From: Bacteroidetes bacterium QS_3_64_15
GTDB lineage: Bacteria; Bacteroidota; Rhodothermia; Rhodothermales; Salinibacteraceae
Assembly (NCBI GenBank): GCA_003022565.1
Contig: PXTN01000118.1
Coordinates: 1-57,877 of the forward strand
Direction: 5' to 3'
DNA length: 57,877 nucleotides
Both the position numbers and the translations under genes were made by a program. This document shows, piece by piece, positions 41,261 through 49,956 of this stretch (position 1 is its first letter; every line of letters starts with the position of its first letter). A model generated the notes under the pieces. That model was not told where the DNA came from. It was given only the letters and a program-made list of their open reading frames with translations, and did not search any database.

Positions 41261-44200
41261 GTGAGCAGCCTCGGATTCAACACGGGCTACATCGAAGAAC
41301 TGTACAAGCAGTATCAGGAGGACCCCGACAGCGTCAGTGAGAGCTGGCGGGAGTTCTTTGCCGATTACGATCCGGACGCCACGTTCGTCCCCGCCACGAA
41401 AACGACCACGGAGACCCCGACGACCGGTGACGGCGAGGCGACCACGCCGCCTCCGGAACAGCCCACTGAAACGGAGCCGGAGGCCCGCGAGGCACCGCCC
41501 GAGTCGCCTCCCTCCCGCCCCGCTCCGGAGACGGAGGACGGTGTGGTGGACCCCCTGCGCCCAGCCTCCGCCCCGGCAGTCGACGAGGACAAGGCGGACG
41601 TGACGGCCATGACGGGTCCCTCGGCGAAAGTCGTCGAGAACATGGAGGACAGCCTCGGCATCCCGACGGCCACCTCCGCACGTACCATTCCGGTGAAGCT
41701 GCTGGAGGAAAATCGCACGCTTCTGAACGACTACCAGAAGCAGGTCGGCGGCGAGAAGGTCTCCTACACCCACATCATCGCCTACGCGATGGTGCAGGCC
41801 ATGCAGGAATACCCCGATATGAACACCACCTTCCGCCGTGACGACGAGGGGACCCCGGAGCACGTGAAGCCCGATCAGATCAACCTCGGGCTCGCCATCG
41901 ACGTAGAACGCCGGGGCGAACGCACGCTCCTAGTGCCCAACATCAAAGACGCGGGCAGCCTCAACTTTGCGGAGTTTCTGGGAACGTACAACAGCATCGT
42001 CGGGCGGGCCCTCGACGGGGACCTCGACCTGTCGGACTTCCAGGGCACTACGGCCACCCTCACCAACCCCGGCATGATCGGTACGTCGATGAGCGTGGCG
42101 CGCCTGATGCCGGGCCAAGGGGTCATCGTGGGCGCCGGTGCCATCGGCTATCCGCCGGAGTACCGCGGCTACGATCCGGAGGTTGCGAGCAAAGCGGGCG
42201 TCTCGCCGGTCATGACACTCACCTCCACCTACGATCACCGCGTCATTCAGGGGGCCACCAGCGGGGCCTTCCTCAACTACATCGAGGAGCTCCTGATGGG
42301 CGATCGCGGTTTCTACCAGGATGTGTTTGCGGACCTGGGCGTGCCCCACCAGCCGTTCCGCATGGCGACGGACTCCACGCCACAGCTCGGCCAACCTCAG
42401 CCGCAGGATGAGCTCGACATGACAGAGAAGCAGGCGGCCGTCCTCCAGCTCATCCGGGCCTACCGGGTCCGCGGCCACCTGCAGGCCGACACCAACCCGC
42501 TGGGCTACGAGTGGCAGTACCACTCCGAGCTCGACCCCGCCACCTACGGCCTCACCGTGTGGGACCTCGATCGCGAGTTTATCACCGGCGGCCTCGGCAG
42601 CGAAGAGAAGCTTCCCCTGCGCGAGATCCTGTCCATCCTGCGGAAGGCTTATACCAACAAGATTGGGACGGCCTTCATGCACATCTCCGATCCCGAGGAG
42701 AAGCGGTGGATCCAGAACCGGATCGAGCCGATGCGGAAGGCCGAGCCCCCCTCCGAGGAGGAGCGGCGCCGCATCGTACAGACGCTCAACGCGGCGGAGG
42801 CCTTCGAGCGCTTCCTGCACACCAAGTACATCGGCCACAAGCGCTTCTCGCTGGAGGGCGCGGAGACGATGATTCCGATCATCGACACCCTCCTCTCCGA
42901 CGCCGCCGACGACGGCGTGCAGGACGTGGTGGTGGGCATGGCCCACCGCGGCCGCCTCAACGTGCTGGCCAACATCATCGGCAAGCCCTACGAGGAGATC
43001 TTCTCCAAATTCGAGGGCAACATCGACCCGAACACCACCCAGGGCTCGGGCGACGTGAAGTATCACCTCGGGGCCAAGGGCGACGTCACCTCCCCCGATG
43101 GCAACACGCTCGGCGTGTCGCTGGCCTCCAACCCCAGCCACCTGGAGGCGGTCAATCCCGTCGTGGAGGGCATGTCGCGGGCCAAGCAAAACCTGCTGCG
43201 CGACGCGCATCCCGAGGCCGACGAGAACGACTACCACGACGCCGTGATGCCGCTGCTGGTGCACGGCGACGCGGCCTTCCCGGGCCAGGGCGTGGTGGCC
43301 GAAACCCTAAACCTCAGCAAGCTGCGCGGCTACACCACCGGCGGCACCGTCCACCTGGTCATCAACAACCAGATTGGCTTTACGACGCCGCCGGGGGCTG
43401 CCCGGAGCTCCACCTACGCCACGGATTTGGCTCAGGCCATCGAGGCGCCCATCTTTCACGTCAACGGCGACGACCCGGAGGCGTGCGTCCGCATCGCGCG
43501 GCTGGCGTTTGAGTACCGCCAGCGCTTTAACAAGGACGTGGTCATCGACATGATGTGCTACCGCGTCCACGGGCACAACGAGGGCGACGAGCCCACCTTT
43601 ACGCAGCCGCTGCTCTACGAAAAGATTGAGCAGAAGCGGTCCCCGCGCAAGCTCTACACCGAGATGCTCCTGCGCCGCGGCGACATCGAGCCGGACGAGG
43701 CCGAGCAGATGCTCGACGACTACCGGAATCGTCTGCAGGAGGCCTTCGACCGCACGAAGGACCTGGAGGAGAAAGACGCCGAGGAGGCCCTCGAGGAGCG
43801 CATGCAGCGGAAAGGACCCACGCGGCTCCCCACGGTCGACACGACGGCGGAGCGCGAGCACCTGGAGCGGGTCGTGGAGGTGCTCACGGACTTCCCCGAC
43901 GACCTCAACGTCCACCGCAAGCTGGAGCGGCTCTTCGGCAAGCGCGACGAGCTATTCTACGAGCAGGAGCGCATCGACTGGGCCTTTGCCGAGGCGCTCG
44001 CCTTCGGCTCGTTGCTGCAGGAAGGCACGCGCGTCCGCCTCAGCGGGCAGGACTCGCGCCGCGCCACCTTCAGCCAGCGCCACGCCGTCCTCATCGACCA
44101 GGAGACCGGCGAAGAGTACACGCCGCTCAATCACCTGAGCGACGACCAGGCGCGGCTCCTGATTTATGACAGTCTACTGTCGGAGTACGCCGTCTGTGGC

Positions 44201-45013
44201 TTCGAGTACGGCTACTCGGTGATGGACTCGGAGGCGCTGACCTGCTGGGAGGCCCAGTTCGGCGACTTTGCCAACGGCGCGCAACTGGTGTGGGATCAGT
44301 TCGTGAGCGCCGCCGAGGAGAAGTGGGGCCAGACCTCCAGTCTCGTGGCCCTTCTGCCCCACGCCTACGAGGGCCAGGGGCCCGAGCACTCGTCGGCCCG
44401 CCTGGAGCGCTTCCTCCAGCTCTGTGCCGAGCAGAACATGATCGTCGCCAACTTCTCCACCCCGGCCAACTACTTCCACGCCCTGCGCCGGCAGGTGGCG
44501 CGCGACGTGAAGAAGCCGCTCATCATCATGACGCCCAAAAGCCTGCTTCGGCATCCGAAGTGCGTGTCTACGCCCGATGACCTGACCGGCGGCGGCGTGG
44601 AGGAGGTCCTTCCGGCCGAGACGGACCCGGCCGACACCACGCGCCACATCCTCTGCAGCGGCAAGGTCTACTACGACCTCATCGAGGCGCTGGAGGACGA
44701 CAAGCGGCGCGACGACATTGCGATCACGCGCCTGGAGCAGTTCTATCCCTTCCCGGAGGCGGAGCTGCAGGAAGAGCTGGAGCGCTACGCCGAGGCCGAC
44801 GAGACGGTGTGGGTCCAGGAAGAGCCGCAGAACATGGGCGCCTGGTCATTCGTGCACCCGCGGCTCGACGACCTGCTCGAAGCGATTCACGGCCCGTGCG
44901 AGCAGCGCATTCAGTACGTGGGTCGACCTGCTAGTGCCAGCCCGGCCACCGGCTCCGCCAAGGTGCATGACCGCGAGCAGGAGCAACTCGTCGGCGATGC
45001 GATCGACGTGTGA
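41261..45013 (+). CDS. sucA: Multifunctional 2-oxoglutarate dehydrogenase/decarboxylase: E1o fused to E2 catalytic domain (Kgd-type)
   Basis: GTG start: VSSLGFNTGYIEELYKQYQEDPDSVSESWREFF; E2-like domain ...SYTHIIAYAMVQAMQEYPDMNTTF...LTSTYDHRVIQGATSGAFL; E1 domain ...DVVVGMAHRGRLNVLANIIGKPYEEIFSKFEGN... Confidence 0.93.
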   Translation: MSSLGFNTGYIEELYKQYQEDPDSVSESWREFFADYDPDATFVPATKTTTETPTTGDGEATTPPPEQPTETEPEAREAPPESPPSRPAPETEDGVVDPLRPASAPAVDEDKADVTAMTGPSAKVVENMEDSLGIPTATSARTIPVKLLEENRTLLNDYQKQVGGEKVSYTHIIAYAMVQAMQEYPDMNTTFRRDDEGTPEHVKPDQINLGLAIDVERRGERTLLVPNIKDAGSLNFAEFLGTYNSIVGRALDGDLDLSDFQGTTATLTNPGMIGTSMSVARLMPGQGVIVGAGAIGYPPEYRGYDPEVASKAGVSPVMTLTSTYDHRVIQGATSGAFLNYIEELLMGDRGFYQDVFADLGVPHQPFRMATDSTPQLGQPQPQDELDMTEKQAAVLQLIRAYRVRGHLQADTNPLGYEWQYHSELDPATYGLTVWDLDREFITGGLGSEEKLPLREILSILRKAYTNKIGTAFMHISDPEEKRWIQNRIEPMRKAEPPSEEERRRIVQTLNAAEAFERFLHTKYIGHKRFSLEGAETMIPIIDTLLSDAADDGVQDVVVGMAHRGRLNVLANIIGKPYEEIFSKFEGNIDPNTTQGSGDVKYHLGAKGDVTSPDGNTLGVSLASNPSHLEAVNPVVEGMSRAKQNLLRDAHPEADENDYHDAVMPLLVHGDAAFPGQGVVAETLNLSKLRGYTTGGTVHLVINNQIGFTTPPGAARSSTYATDLAQAIEAPIFHVNGDDPEACVRIARLAFEYRQRFNKDVVIDMMCYRVHGHNEGDEPTFTQPLLYEKIEQKRSPRKLYTEMLLRRGDIEPDEAEQMLDDYRNRLQEAFDRTKDLEEKDAEEALEERMQRKGPTRLPTVDTTAEREHLERVVEVLTDFPDDLNVHRKLERLFGKRDELFYEQERIDWAFAEALAFGSLLQEGTRVRLSGQDSRRATFSQRHAVLIDQETGEEYTPLNHLSDDQARLLIYDSLLSEYAVCGFEYGYSVMDSEALTCWEAQFGDFANGAQLVWDQFVSAAEEKWGQTSSLVALLPHAYEGQGPEHSSARLERFLQLCAEQNMIVANFSTPANYFHALRRQVARDVKKPLIIMTPKSLLRHPKCVSTPDDLTGGGVEEVLPAETDPADTTRHILCSGKVYYDLIEALEDDKRRDDIAITRLEQFYPFPEAELQEELERYAEADETVWVQEEPQNMGAWSFVHPRLDDLLEAIHGPCEQRIQYVGRPASASPATGSAKVHDREQEQLVGDAIDV

Positions 45014-45061
45014 TCCGGAGCACTTGCCAAGTCCAATTTCTCCTCCACCACACCCCCAATC

Positions 45062-45325
45062 ATGTTCGACGTACCGAAGAAAATCCTCCGGGCAGAAGAC
45101 GGTACCCCCGTCGCTGTTCAGATCGAGTACGACGATTGGAAGCGTATTGAGGAGAAACTACAGACGCTCCCGCTGGACTCCGCTGAAGACAACGACGAAA
45201 CTGCGTTCGAGCGGGTCCTGAATGCTTCCCAAGGCACCTGGACGGCGGGCGATGGGCTGGAGTACCAGCGTCGTCTCCAAGCTGAATGGGATCGATCGGA
45301 CAATCTCTCCGACCCCGACTCATAG
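45062..45325 (+). CDS. Putative VapB-type antitoxin
   Basis: Small protein directly upstream of PIN-domain gene, 9-nt gap to the downstream ATG. Confidence 0.65.
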   Translation: MFDVPKKILRAEDGTPVAVQIEYDDWKRIEEKLQTLPLDSAEDNDETAFERVLNASQGTWTAGDGLEYQRRLQAEWDRSDNLSDPDS

Positions 45326-45334
45326 CTGGTGGGT

Positions 45335-45712
45335 ATGGATACCTCCGTTCTTCTGGATTCGGTGATCCTCATCGATCACTTCAACGACATCGACAAGGCA
45401 ACAGATTACCTCCGGTCTGTCCGTACGGACGCGGTGTTGTCCGTCGTGACCCGTGCGGAAGTTCTAGTTGGCTTTGAGTCCGAGAAGGCCCGAAGTCGAG
45501 GCGCCGCCTTGCTCAATCATTTTGCGTGTCTCCCGATCACCGTGGAGATTGCTGATCGCGCTGCCGTTCTGCGTCGCAATCGCGGATGGAAGCTGCCGGA
45601 CGCCTTTCAGGCAGCTCTCGCAAAGCAACACAGTCTCTCCCTCTCGACCCGAAACATACGGGATTTCGACGCAGACCAGCATCCGTTTGTAGTGGTCCCG
45701 TACACACTCTGA
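45335..45712 (+). CDS. PIN-domain toxin (VapC-like)
   Basis: MDTSVLLDSVILIDHFNDIDKATDYLRSV...VVTRAEVLVGFES...KLPDAFQAALAKQHSLSLSTRNIRDF. Confidence 0.88.
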   Translation: MDTSVLLDSVILIDHFNDIDKATDYLRSVRTDAVLSVVTRAEVLVGFESEKARSRGAALLNHFACLPITVEIADRAAVLRRNRGWKLPDAFQAALAKQHSLSLSTRNIRDFDADQHPFVVVPYTL

Positions 45713-45812
45713 GGTTACGGTCGTAAATCTCTCATTTCCCCGACCCCCCCTCCGTTCGACCAGGATCTCGAGCGATCTACTGAGCAAGGGGCTCGCGCAC
45801 TATATAGAAAAA

Positions 45813-45838
45813 GGGACGGATCCGTGAGGACCCGTCCC
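45813..45838. terminator. Hairpin GGGACGG...CCGTCCC (probable terminator for vapBC/rpsU convergence)
   Basis: Inverted repeat read directly between convergent genes. Confidence 0.65.
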
Positions 45839-45847
45839 TGATTGGGG

Positions 45848-45876
45848 CGCCGAACCCGTCTCCAAACGGTTCGGCG
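45848..45876. terminator. Hairpin CGCCGAACC...GGTTCGGCG (probable rpsU-side terminator)
   Basis: 9-bp perfect stem, just downstream of rpsU stop. Confidence 0.65.
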
Positions 45877-45893
45877 TCAAAATGGAAGGCGGC

Positions 45894-46106
45894 CTACTTG
45901 AGCTTCCGGTTGTCGCCTCGCTTCTCTTCGCGGTGGCGGCGGCGCCGCGCCCGCTTTGCATCGAGGCGCTTCTCTTCCGAGGGCTTCATGTATGTCATGT
46001 TCTGCCGGTACTCCTGCAGCACACGACTGCGGTTGACCTGACGCCGGAAGCGCTTGAGAGCACGATCAATGTCTTCGTTGTTTCGGACTTTGACACCAAC
46101 AGACAA
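45894..46106 (-). CDS. rpsU: 30S ribosomal protein bS21, TTG start
   Basis: (M)SVGVKVRNNEDIDRALKRFRRQVNRSRVLQEYRQNMTYMKPSEEKRLDAKRARRRRHREEKRGDNRKLK; TTG at 46106 preceded by GGAGGGATCTACC. Confidence 0.92.
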   Translation of the reverse strand: MSVGVKVRNNEDIDRALKRFRRQVNRSRVLQEYRQNMTYMKPSEEKRLDAKRARRRRHREEKRGDNRKLK

Positions 46107-46129
46107 GGTAGATCCCTCCGTAGGGAGTT
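46107..46129 (-). promoter_or_regulatory. Strong Shine-Dalgarno (GGAGGG) in a potential UCCC/GGGA hairpin upstream of rpsU
   Basis: Minus strand ...AACTCCCTACGGAGGGATCTACC|TTG... Confidence 0.7.
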
Positions 46130-46241
46130 TGGTTCTGAGATACAGCGGGTTGTGATCAAAAGGGTCCCCCGGAAACGCAAGGCCGAGAGGCATGTTTCTC
46201 CCTGCGTCCTGTCTCCTTATTTTGCCTGACGGCGTTTTCCA

Positions 46242-46838
46242 ATGCGGCTCCCCTCGTCCCTCGTCCTCGCGACCGGCAACCCCGGCAAGGTCGACGAGCT
46301 TCGGGCTCTGCTCGCCGACCTTCCGCTCACGCTCCGCCCCGCCAGCGACCTCGACGCTCCCCCCGACGTGACCGAGGACGCTGATACCCTCGACGGGAAC
46401 ACCCGAAAGAAAGCACGCGCATTCCACGAACACACCGGCCTTCCCACCCTCGCCGACGATACAGGGCTGGAGGTGGCGGCGCTCGACGGCGGCCCGGGCG
46501 TCCACACCGCCCGGTTTGCCGGACCTGACGCCACGCCCGACGACAACAAGCGCCGCCTGCTGGACGTGATGGAGGGGGTTGAGGATCGCCGAGCCCGCTT
46601 CCGCACCGTCGCCGCCCTCGTGGAGGACGACGGCACTACGCGGACCTTCGAGGGCATCTGCTCCGGCACCATCACGACCGAGCCGCAGGGGGACGGCGGT
46701 TTTGGGTACGACCCGCTCTTTCTGCCGGACGGCCGCGACCAGACCTTCGCGGAGATGCCGGCGGCGGCCAAGAACGAGGTCAGTCATCGCCGCAAGGCCC
46801 TGGATGCCGTCCGCCAATTCCTGGCAAGTGGGGACTGA
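46242..46838 (+). CDS. rdgB: Non-canonical purine NTP pyrophosphatase (RdgB/HAM1)
   Basis: LVLATGNPGKVDELRALLADLPL...LPTLADDTGLEVAALDGGPGVHTARFAG...FGYDPLFLPDG. Confidence 0.95.
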   Translation: MRLPSSLVLATGNPGKVDELRALLADLPLTLRPASDLDAPPDVTEDADTLDGNTRKKARAFHEHTGLPTLADDTGLEVAALDGGPGVHTARFAGPDATPDDNKRRLLDVMEGVEDRRARFRTVAALVEDDGTTRTFEGICSGTITTEPQGDGGFGYDPLFLPDGRDQTFAEMPAAAKNEVSHRRKALDAVRQFLASGD

Positions 46839-46850
46839 CGCATACTGTAA

Positions 46851-46871
46851 AGGCGTCCCGGCGGGACGCCT
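46851..46871 (+). terminator. Hairpin AGGCGTCCC-GGC-GGGACGCCT
   Basis: 9-bp perfect stem just after rdgB. Confidence 0.75.
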
Positions 46872-46923
46872 CTTCAGGAGCCTTCCTCCTACGTTCCAAT
46901 CGGAAATCCCGACCCTTTTCTAC

Positions 46924-47376
46924 ATGATTGCTCTGGTTCAGCGCGTCTCCGAGGCCTCGGTCGACATCGACGGCGACACCGTCGGCGCCATCGGCGACGG
47001 CCTGCTCATCCTGCTCGGCGTCCACGAGGACGATACGACGGCCCAGAGCGAGTGGTGCGCGAAGAAGTGTGCCCACCTGCGCGTCTTTCCCGACGCCGAC
47101 GGCAAGATGGATGAGTCGCTCCTCGACACCGGGGACGATGCGCTCGTGGTCCCTCAGTTTACGCTATACGGAGACGTGACGCGCGGGAACCGTCCCTCTT
47201 TCACGGAGGCCGCCCCACCTGACCGGGCCGACCGCCTCTACGAGCACTTCGTCGCCGAACTGGAGGGGCATCTCGGCCAAGAGGTCCCCACTGGCGAGTT
47301 CGGCGCGCTGATGGATGTCCATCTCACGAACGACGGGCCTGTAACCCTCTGGGTAGAGCGCCGCGCCGACGAATGA
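46924..47376 (+). CDS. dtd: D-aminoacyl-tRNA deacylase
   Basis: MIALVQRVSEASVDIDGDTVGAIGDGLLILLGVHEDD...VVPQFTLYGDVTRGNRPSFTEAAPP. Confidence 0.95.
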   Translation: MIALVQRVSEASVDIDGDTVGAIGDGLLILLGVHEDDTTAQSEWCAKKCAHLRVFPDADGKMDESLLDTGDDALVVPQFTLYGDVTRGNRPSFTEAAPPDRADRLYEHFVAELEGHLGQEVPTGEFGALMDVHLTNDGPVTLWVERRADE

Positions 47377-47599
47377 GGTGCGCGACTGTTGGGCTCCAGC
47401 GGGGGGTCGTGGAGCCTCGCAGTTCAAAACTTTCTTCGTCATTCCCTGTGATAGTTTTTTCTGTCGTGGAGGTGGAGAATTTTGCACGTGGCAGGTCGCG
47501 GGATGCACTCGAAGACCAGAAATCGCGCTGCATACTGGTCAACCCGAGGGCCAAGCGTGTATGACAAGTAAACTCCCTCCCACTGTCGTCGCCGTCATC

Positions 47600-48388
47600 A
47601 TGGACCACTTTCCCCTATCAAATCGAAGTGTTTCCATTGTCCTCACGATTGCCGCGACGCTCTTGCTGACTCGGTGCTCGCTCCTGTCTGAGCAGGACTC
47701 CTCCTCGGCCCTCGACTGTTCGGTTCAAAACATGCCCACTCCGACGGAAATGGGCTGCTCCTCACTGACTGATCTTCGAGAGGCGCAACTCCTGTCGGTC
47801 TGGCTCACCGGCAAGCTGCGTCCGGATACCACCCTGACGGGGCGTTTCTGCCAGGATCTCGATCGGCTCCGAGAGCAGTTTTCCGACTCGTACCCCGTGG
47901 TGGCCAATCGCCGCTTTCAGGCAGCGTGGACCAGCCGAGAACTGGCGCTCAAGTTTGATGGATCGTCGGCGACGGCCATCCGGGAGGGAACGTACGAGGG
48001 CTGGAAGGAACTTCCAAGCTTCCTCTGTCCCGACACTCTACTGTCACCCCCCGACAAGCTTGGATGGGGACAGGTGGGATTCGACGAAGTGTACAATATG
48101 AAGGAAGTGGCGAACCAGTACGAGCGTGTTTTGCCGGGATTACGTGTCGGCGAACCAAACGCATATACGTTCGCCGGCTTCTCTACCCATCCTATTCTTC
48201 CTCTCTGGAACGGAGAAACGCTGGGTTTAGTGTTCACCGGCGGATCGTCCCACGCTCCATTTTACTTTTTCCGCGTCACCAACGGCACCCCCAAATTCAT
48301 CGAACGGTGGGATGGAGAAGGTAATCCACCGAAATGGTTGAAAGACGCCCGGGAAGCATGGGAGAACGGGTACACACCGGAATCCTGA
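47600..48388 (+). CDS. Hypothetical lipoprotein
   Basis: N-terminal SIVLTIAATLLLTRCSLLSEQ lipobox-like; no recognised domain. Confidence 0.6.
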   Translation: MDHFPLSNRSVSIVLTIAATLLLTRCSLLSEQDSSSALDCSVQNMPTPTEMGCSSLTDLREAQLLSVWLTGKLRPDTTLTGRFCQDLDRLREQFSDSYPVVANRRFQAAWTSRELALKFDGSSATAIREGTYEGWKELPSFLCPDTLLSPPDKLGWGQVGFDEVYNMKEVANQYERVLPGLRVGEPNAYTFAGFSTHPILPLWNGETLGLVFTGGSSHAPFYFFRVTNGTPKFIERWDGEGNPPKWLKDAREAWENGYTPES

Positions 48389-48474
48389 GCGTTCTCTCTG
48401 ATCATGCCTACTATCCACAAGCGAGCGGCGGATTGGATGTCTGCAGGCTGGCCGGAAGGTGCGTCTCGCCGGTG

Positions 48475-48533
48475 AGGTGGCGGTGGTGGGGAGCGGCCCG
48501 GCCGGCCTCGCCGCCGCCCAGCAGCTCAACCGC
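48475..48533. repeat. 59-bp exact inverted repeat, copy A (other copy 49334..49392)
   Basis: aggtggcggtggtggggagcggcccggccggcctcgccgccgcccagcagctcaaccgc equals the reverse complement of 49334..49392, compared base by base. Confidence 0.97.
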
Positions 48534-49333
48534 AGGCGGTCGTCCGTGACGAACGTGCCATCGTCTTTCCGCTCCACACCCATTGACGCAAACGGATTGG
48601 TGTCCGGCCCCGTGAAGCCGATGGCCACGAGCACGAGGTCGGCCGGCACGCGGAAGTCGGGGTCGAGCACGGTCTTGTCGGCCCGGCGGCCGTTTTCGTA
48701 GGTCCACTCCACGCGCTGGGCCCGCAACTCGTCGACGTGCCCGTCGCCGTCGCAGTCGGCCAGCGCGGTGGTGTTGACGGCAAACTTCTCCTCGCCCCCC
48801 TCCTTCTGGGCGTAGGTCTTCTCGTGCACCTGCGCGGCCTCCGGCCAGGGGTTGTCCGAGGAACGGTCGGCGGACGGCTTCTCGTTGATGCCGATCTGCA
48901 CAACCTGATTCGCCCCCTGCCGGTGGGCCGTGGCCACACAGTCAGCGCCCGTGTCGCCCCCGCCCAGGACGACGACGTTTTTGCCTTGGGCCGTCACGCC
49001 GCCCGGGACCGGTTGCCCTCGTTGACGGCGGTTCTCCTGCGGGAGGAAGTCCATCGCCGGCAGTACGCCGTCGAGGTCGGTGCCGGGCACGGGCAGCTCG
49101 CGGTGTCCCTGCGCGCCGAGGGCGAGGCAGATGGCATCGTGACCGGCCCGCAGCTGATCGGGCGTGAGGTCGGCGCCCACCTCTGTCCCCGTCACGAACT
49201 GAATGCCCTCCTGCCGAAGCTGGTCGACGCGTCGCTCTATGCGGTGCCGGGCGAATTTGAAGTCCGGGATGCCGTACGTCATGAGGCCGCCGATGGCGTC
49301 GTCGCGCTCGTAGACCGTGACGCGGTGGCCGGC

Positions 49334-49392
49334 GCGGTTGAGCTGCTGGGCGGCGGCGAGGCCGGCCGGGCCGCTCCCCACCACCGCCACCT
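49334..49392. repeat. 59-bp exact inverted repeat, copy B (inside gltD, encodes QVAVVGSGPAGLAAAQQLNR)
   Basis: See copy A. Confidence 0.97.
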
Positions 49393-49838
49393 GATGGTCG
49401 GTCCGCTCGGCGGGCGGCTCCGGCTGAATCCAGCCCTCTTCCCAGCCTCGGTCCACAATGGCCCGCTCGATGCTCTTGATGGCCACGGCGTCGTCGTTGA
49501 CGGCCAGCACGCACGAGTCCTCGCACGGGGCCGGGCACGTGTAGCCGGTGAACTCGGGAAAGTTGTTGGTGGCGTGGAGCTGCTCCAGCGCCGCCTTCCA
49601 GTCGCTGCGGTGGACGAGGTCGTTCCACTCGGGAATGCGGTTGCCGATGGGACAGCCGCTCATGCAGGTGGGCACGCCGCAGTCGACGCAGCGCTCGCCC
49701 TGGTCCTGCAGGGCCTCGGGGCTCCAGTCGGGACGCCAGATTTCGTCGTAGTCGGCCGTGCGCTCGGTCGGGGGACGCTTGCCGATGGGCTGGCGCTCGT
49801 GCTTCCGGTAGCCGTCGGGATGGTGTTCGCGGGGCATG

Positions 49839-49878
49839 GCGTTTGGGCGTCGTGGCGTGTGGGAGTATGGGCGTGGGG
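49839..49878. repeat. Five tandem 8-mers GCGTTTGG GCGTCGTG GCGTGTGG GAGTATGG GCGTGGGG in the gltD leader
   Basis: Strict 8-nt spacing read directly. Confidence 0.85.
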
Positions 49879-49928
49879 CGTGCGCTCTCTCGTGCGCTTT
49901 CTGAGAGCCCGTAGCGCCAGGCAACTCA

Positions 49929-49956
49929 GACTCACGTTTCACGCGTCACGCATCAC
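49929..49956. repeat. Four tandem heptamers, minus strand GTGATGC GTGACGC GTGAAAC GTGAGTC
   Basis: Read directly; encodes the last residues (VMRDA) and stop of gltB. Confidence 0.95.

Larger units (their letters stand above)
48227..49837 (-). pseudogene. gltD: Glutamate synthase small subunit with 3' end replaced by inverted duplication (possible pseudogene)
   Basis: MPREHHPDGYRKHERQPIGKRPPTERTADYDEI...RCVDCGVPTCMSGCPIGNRIPEWNDLV...VAVVGSGPAGLAAAQQLNRAGHRVTVYERDD...; after VTDDRLR the expected C-terminal A-G-D FAD-binding segment is absent. Confidence 0.85.
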
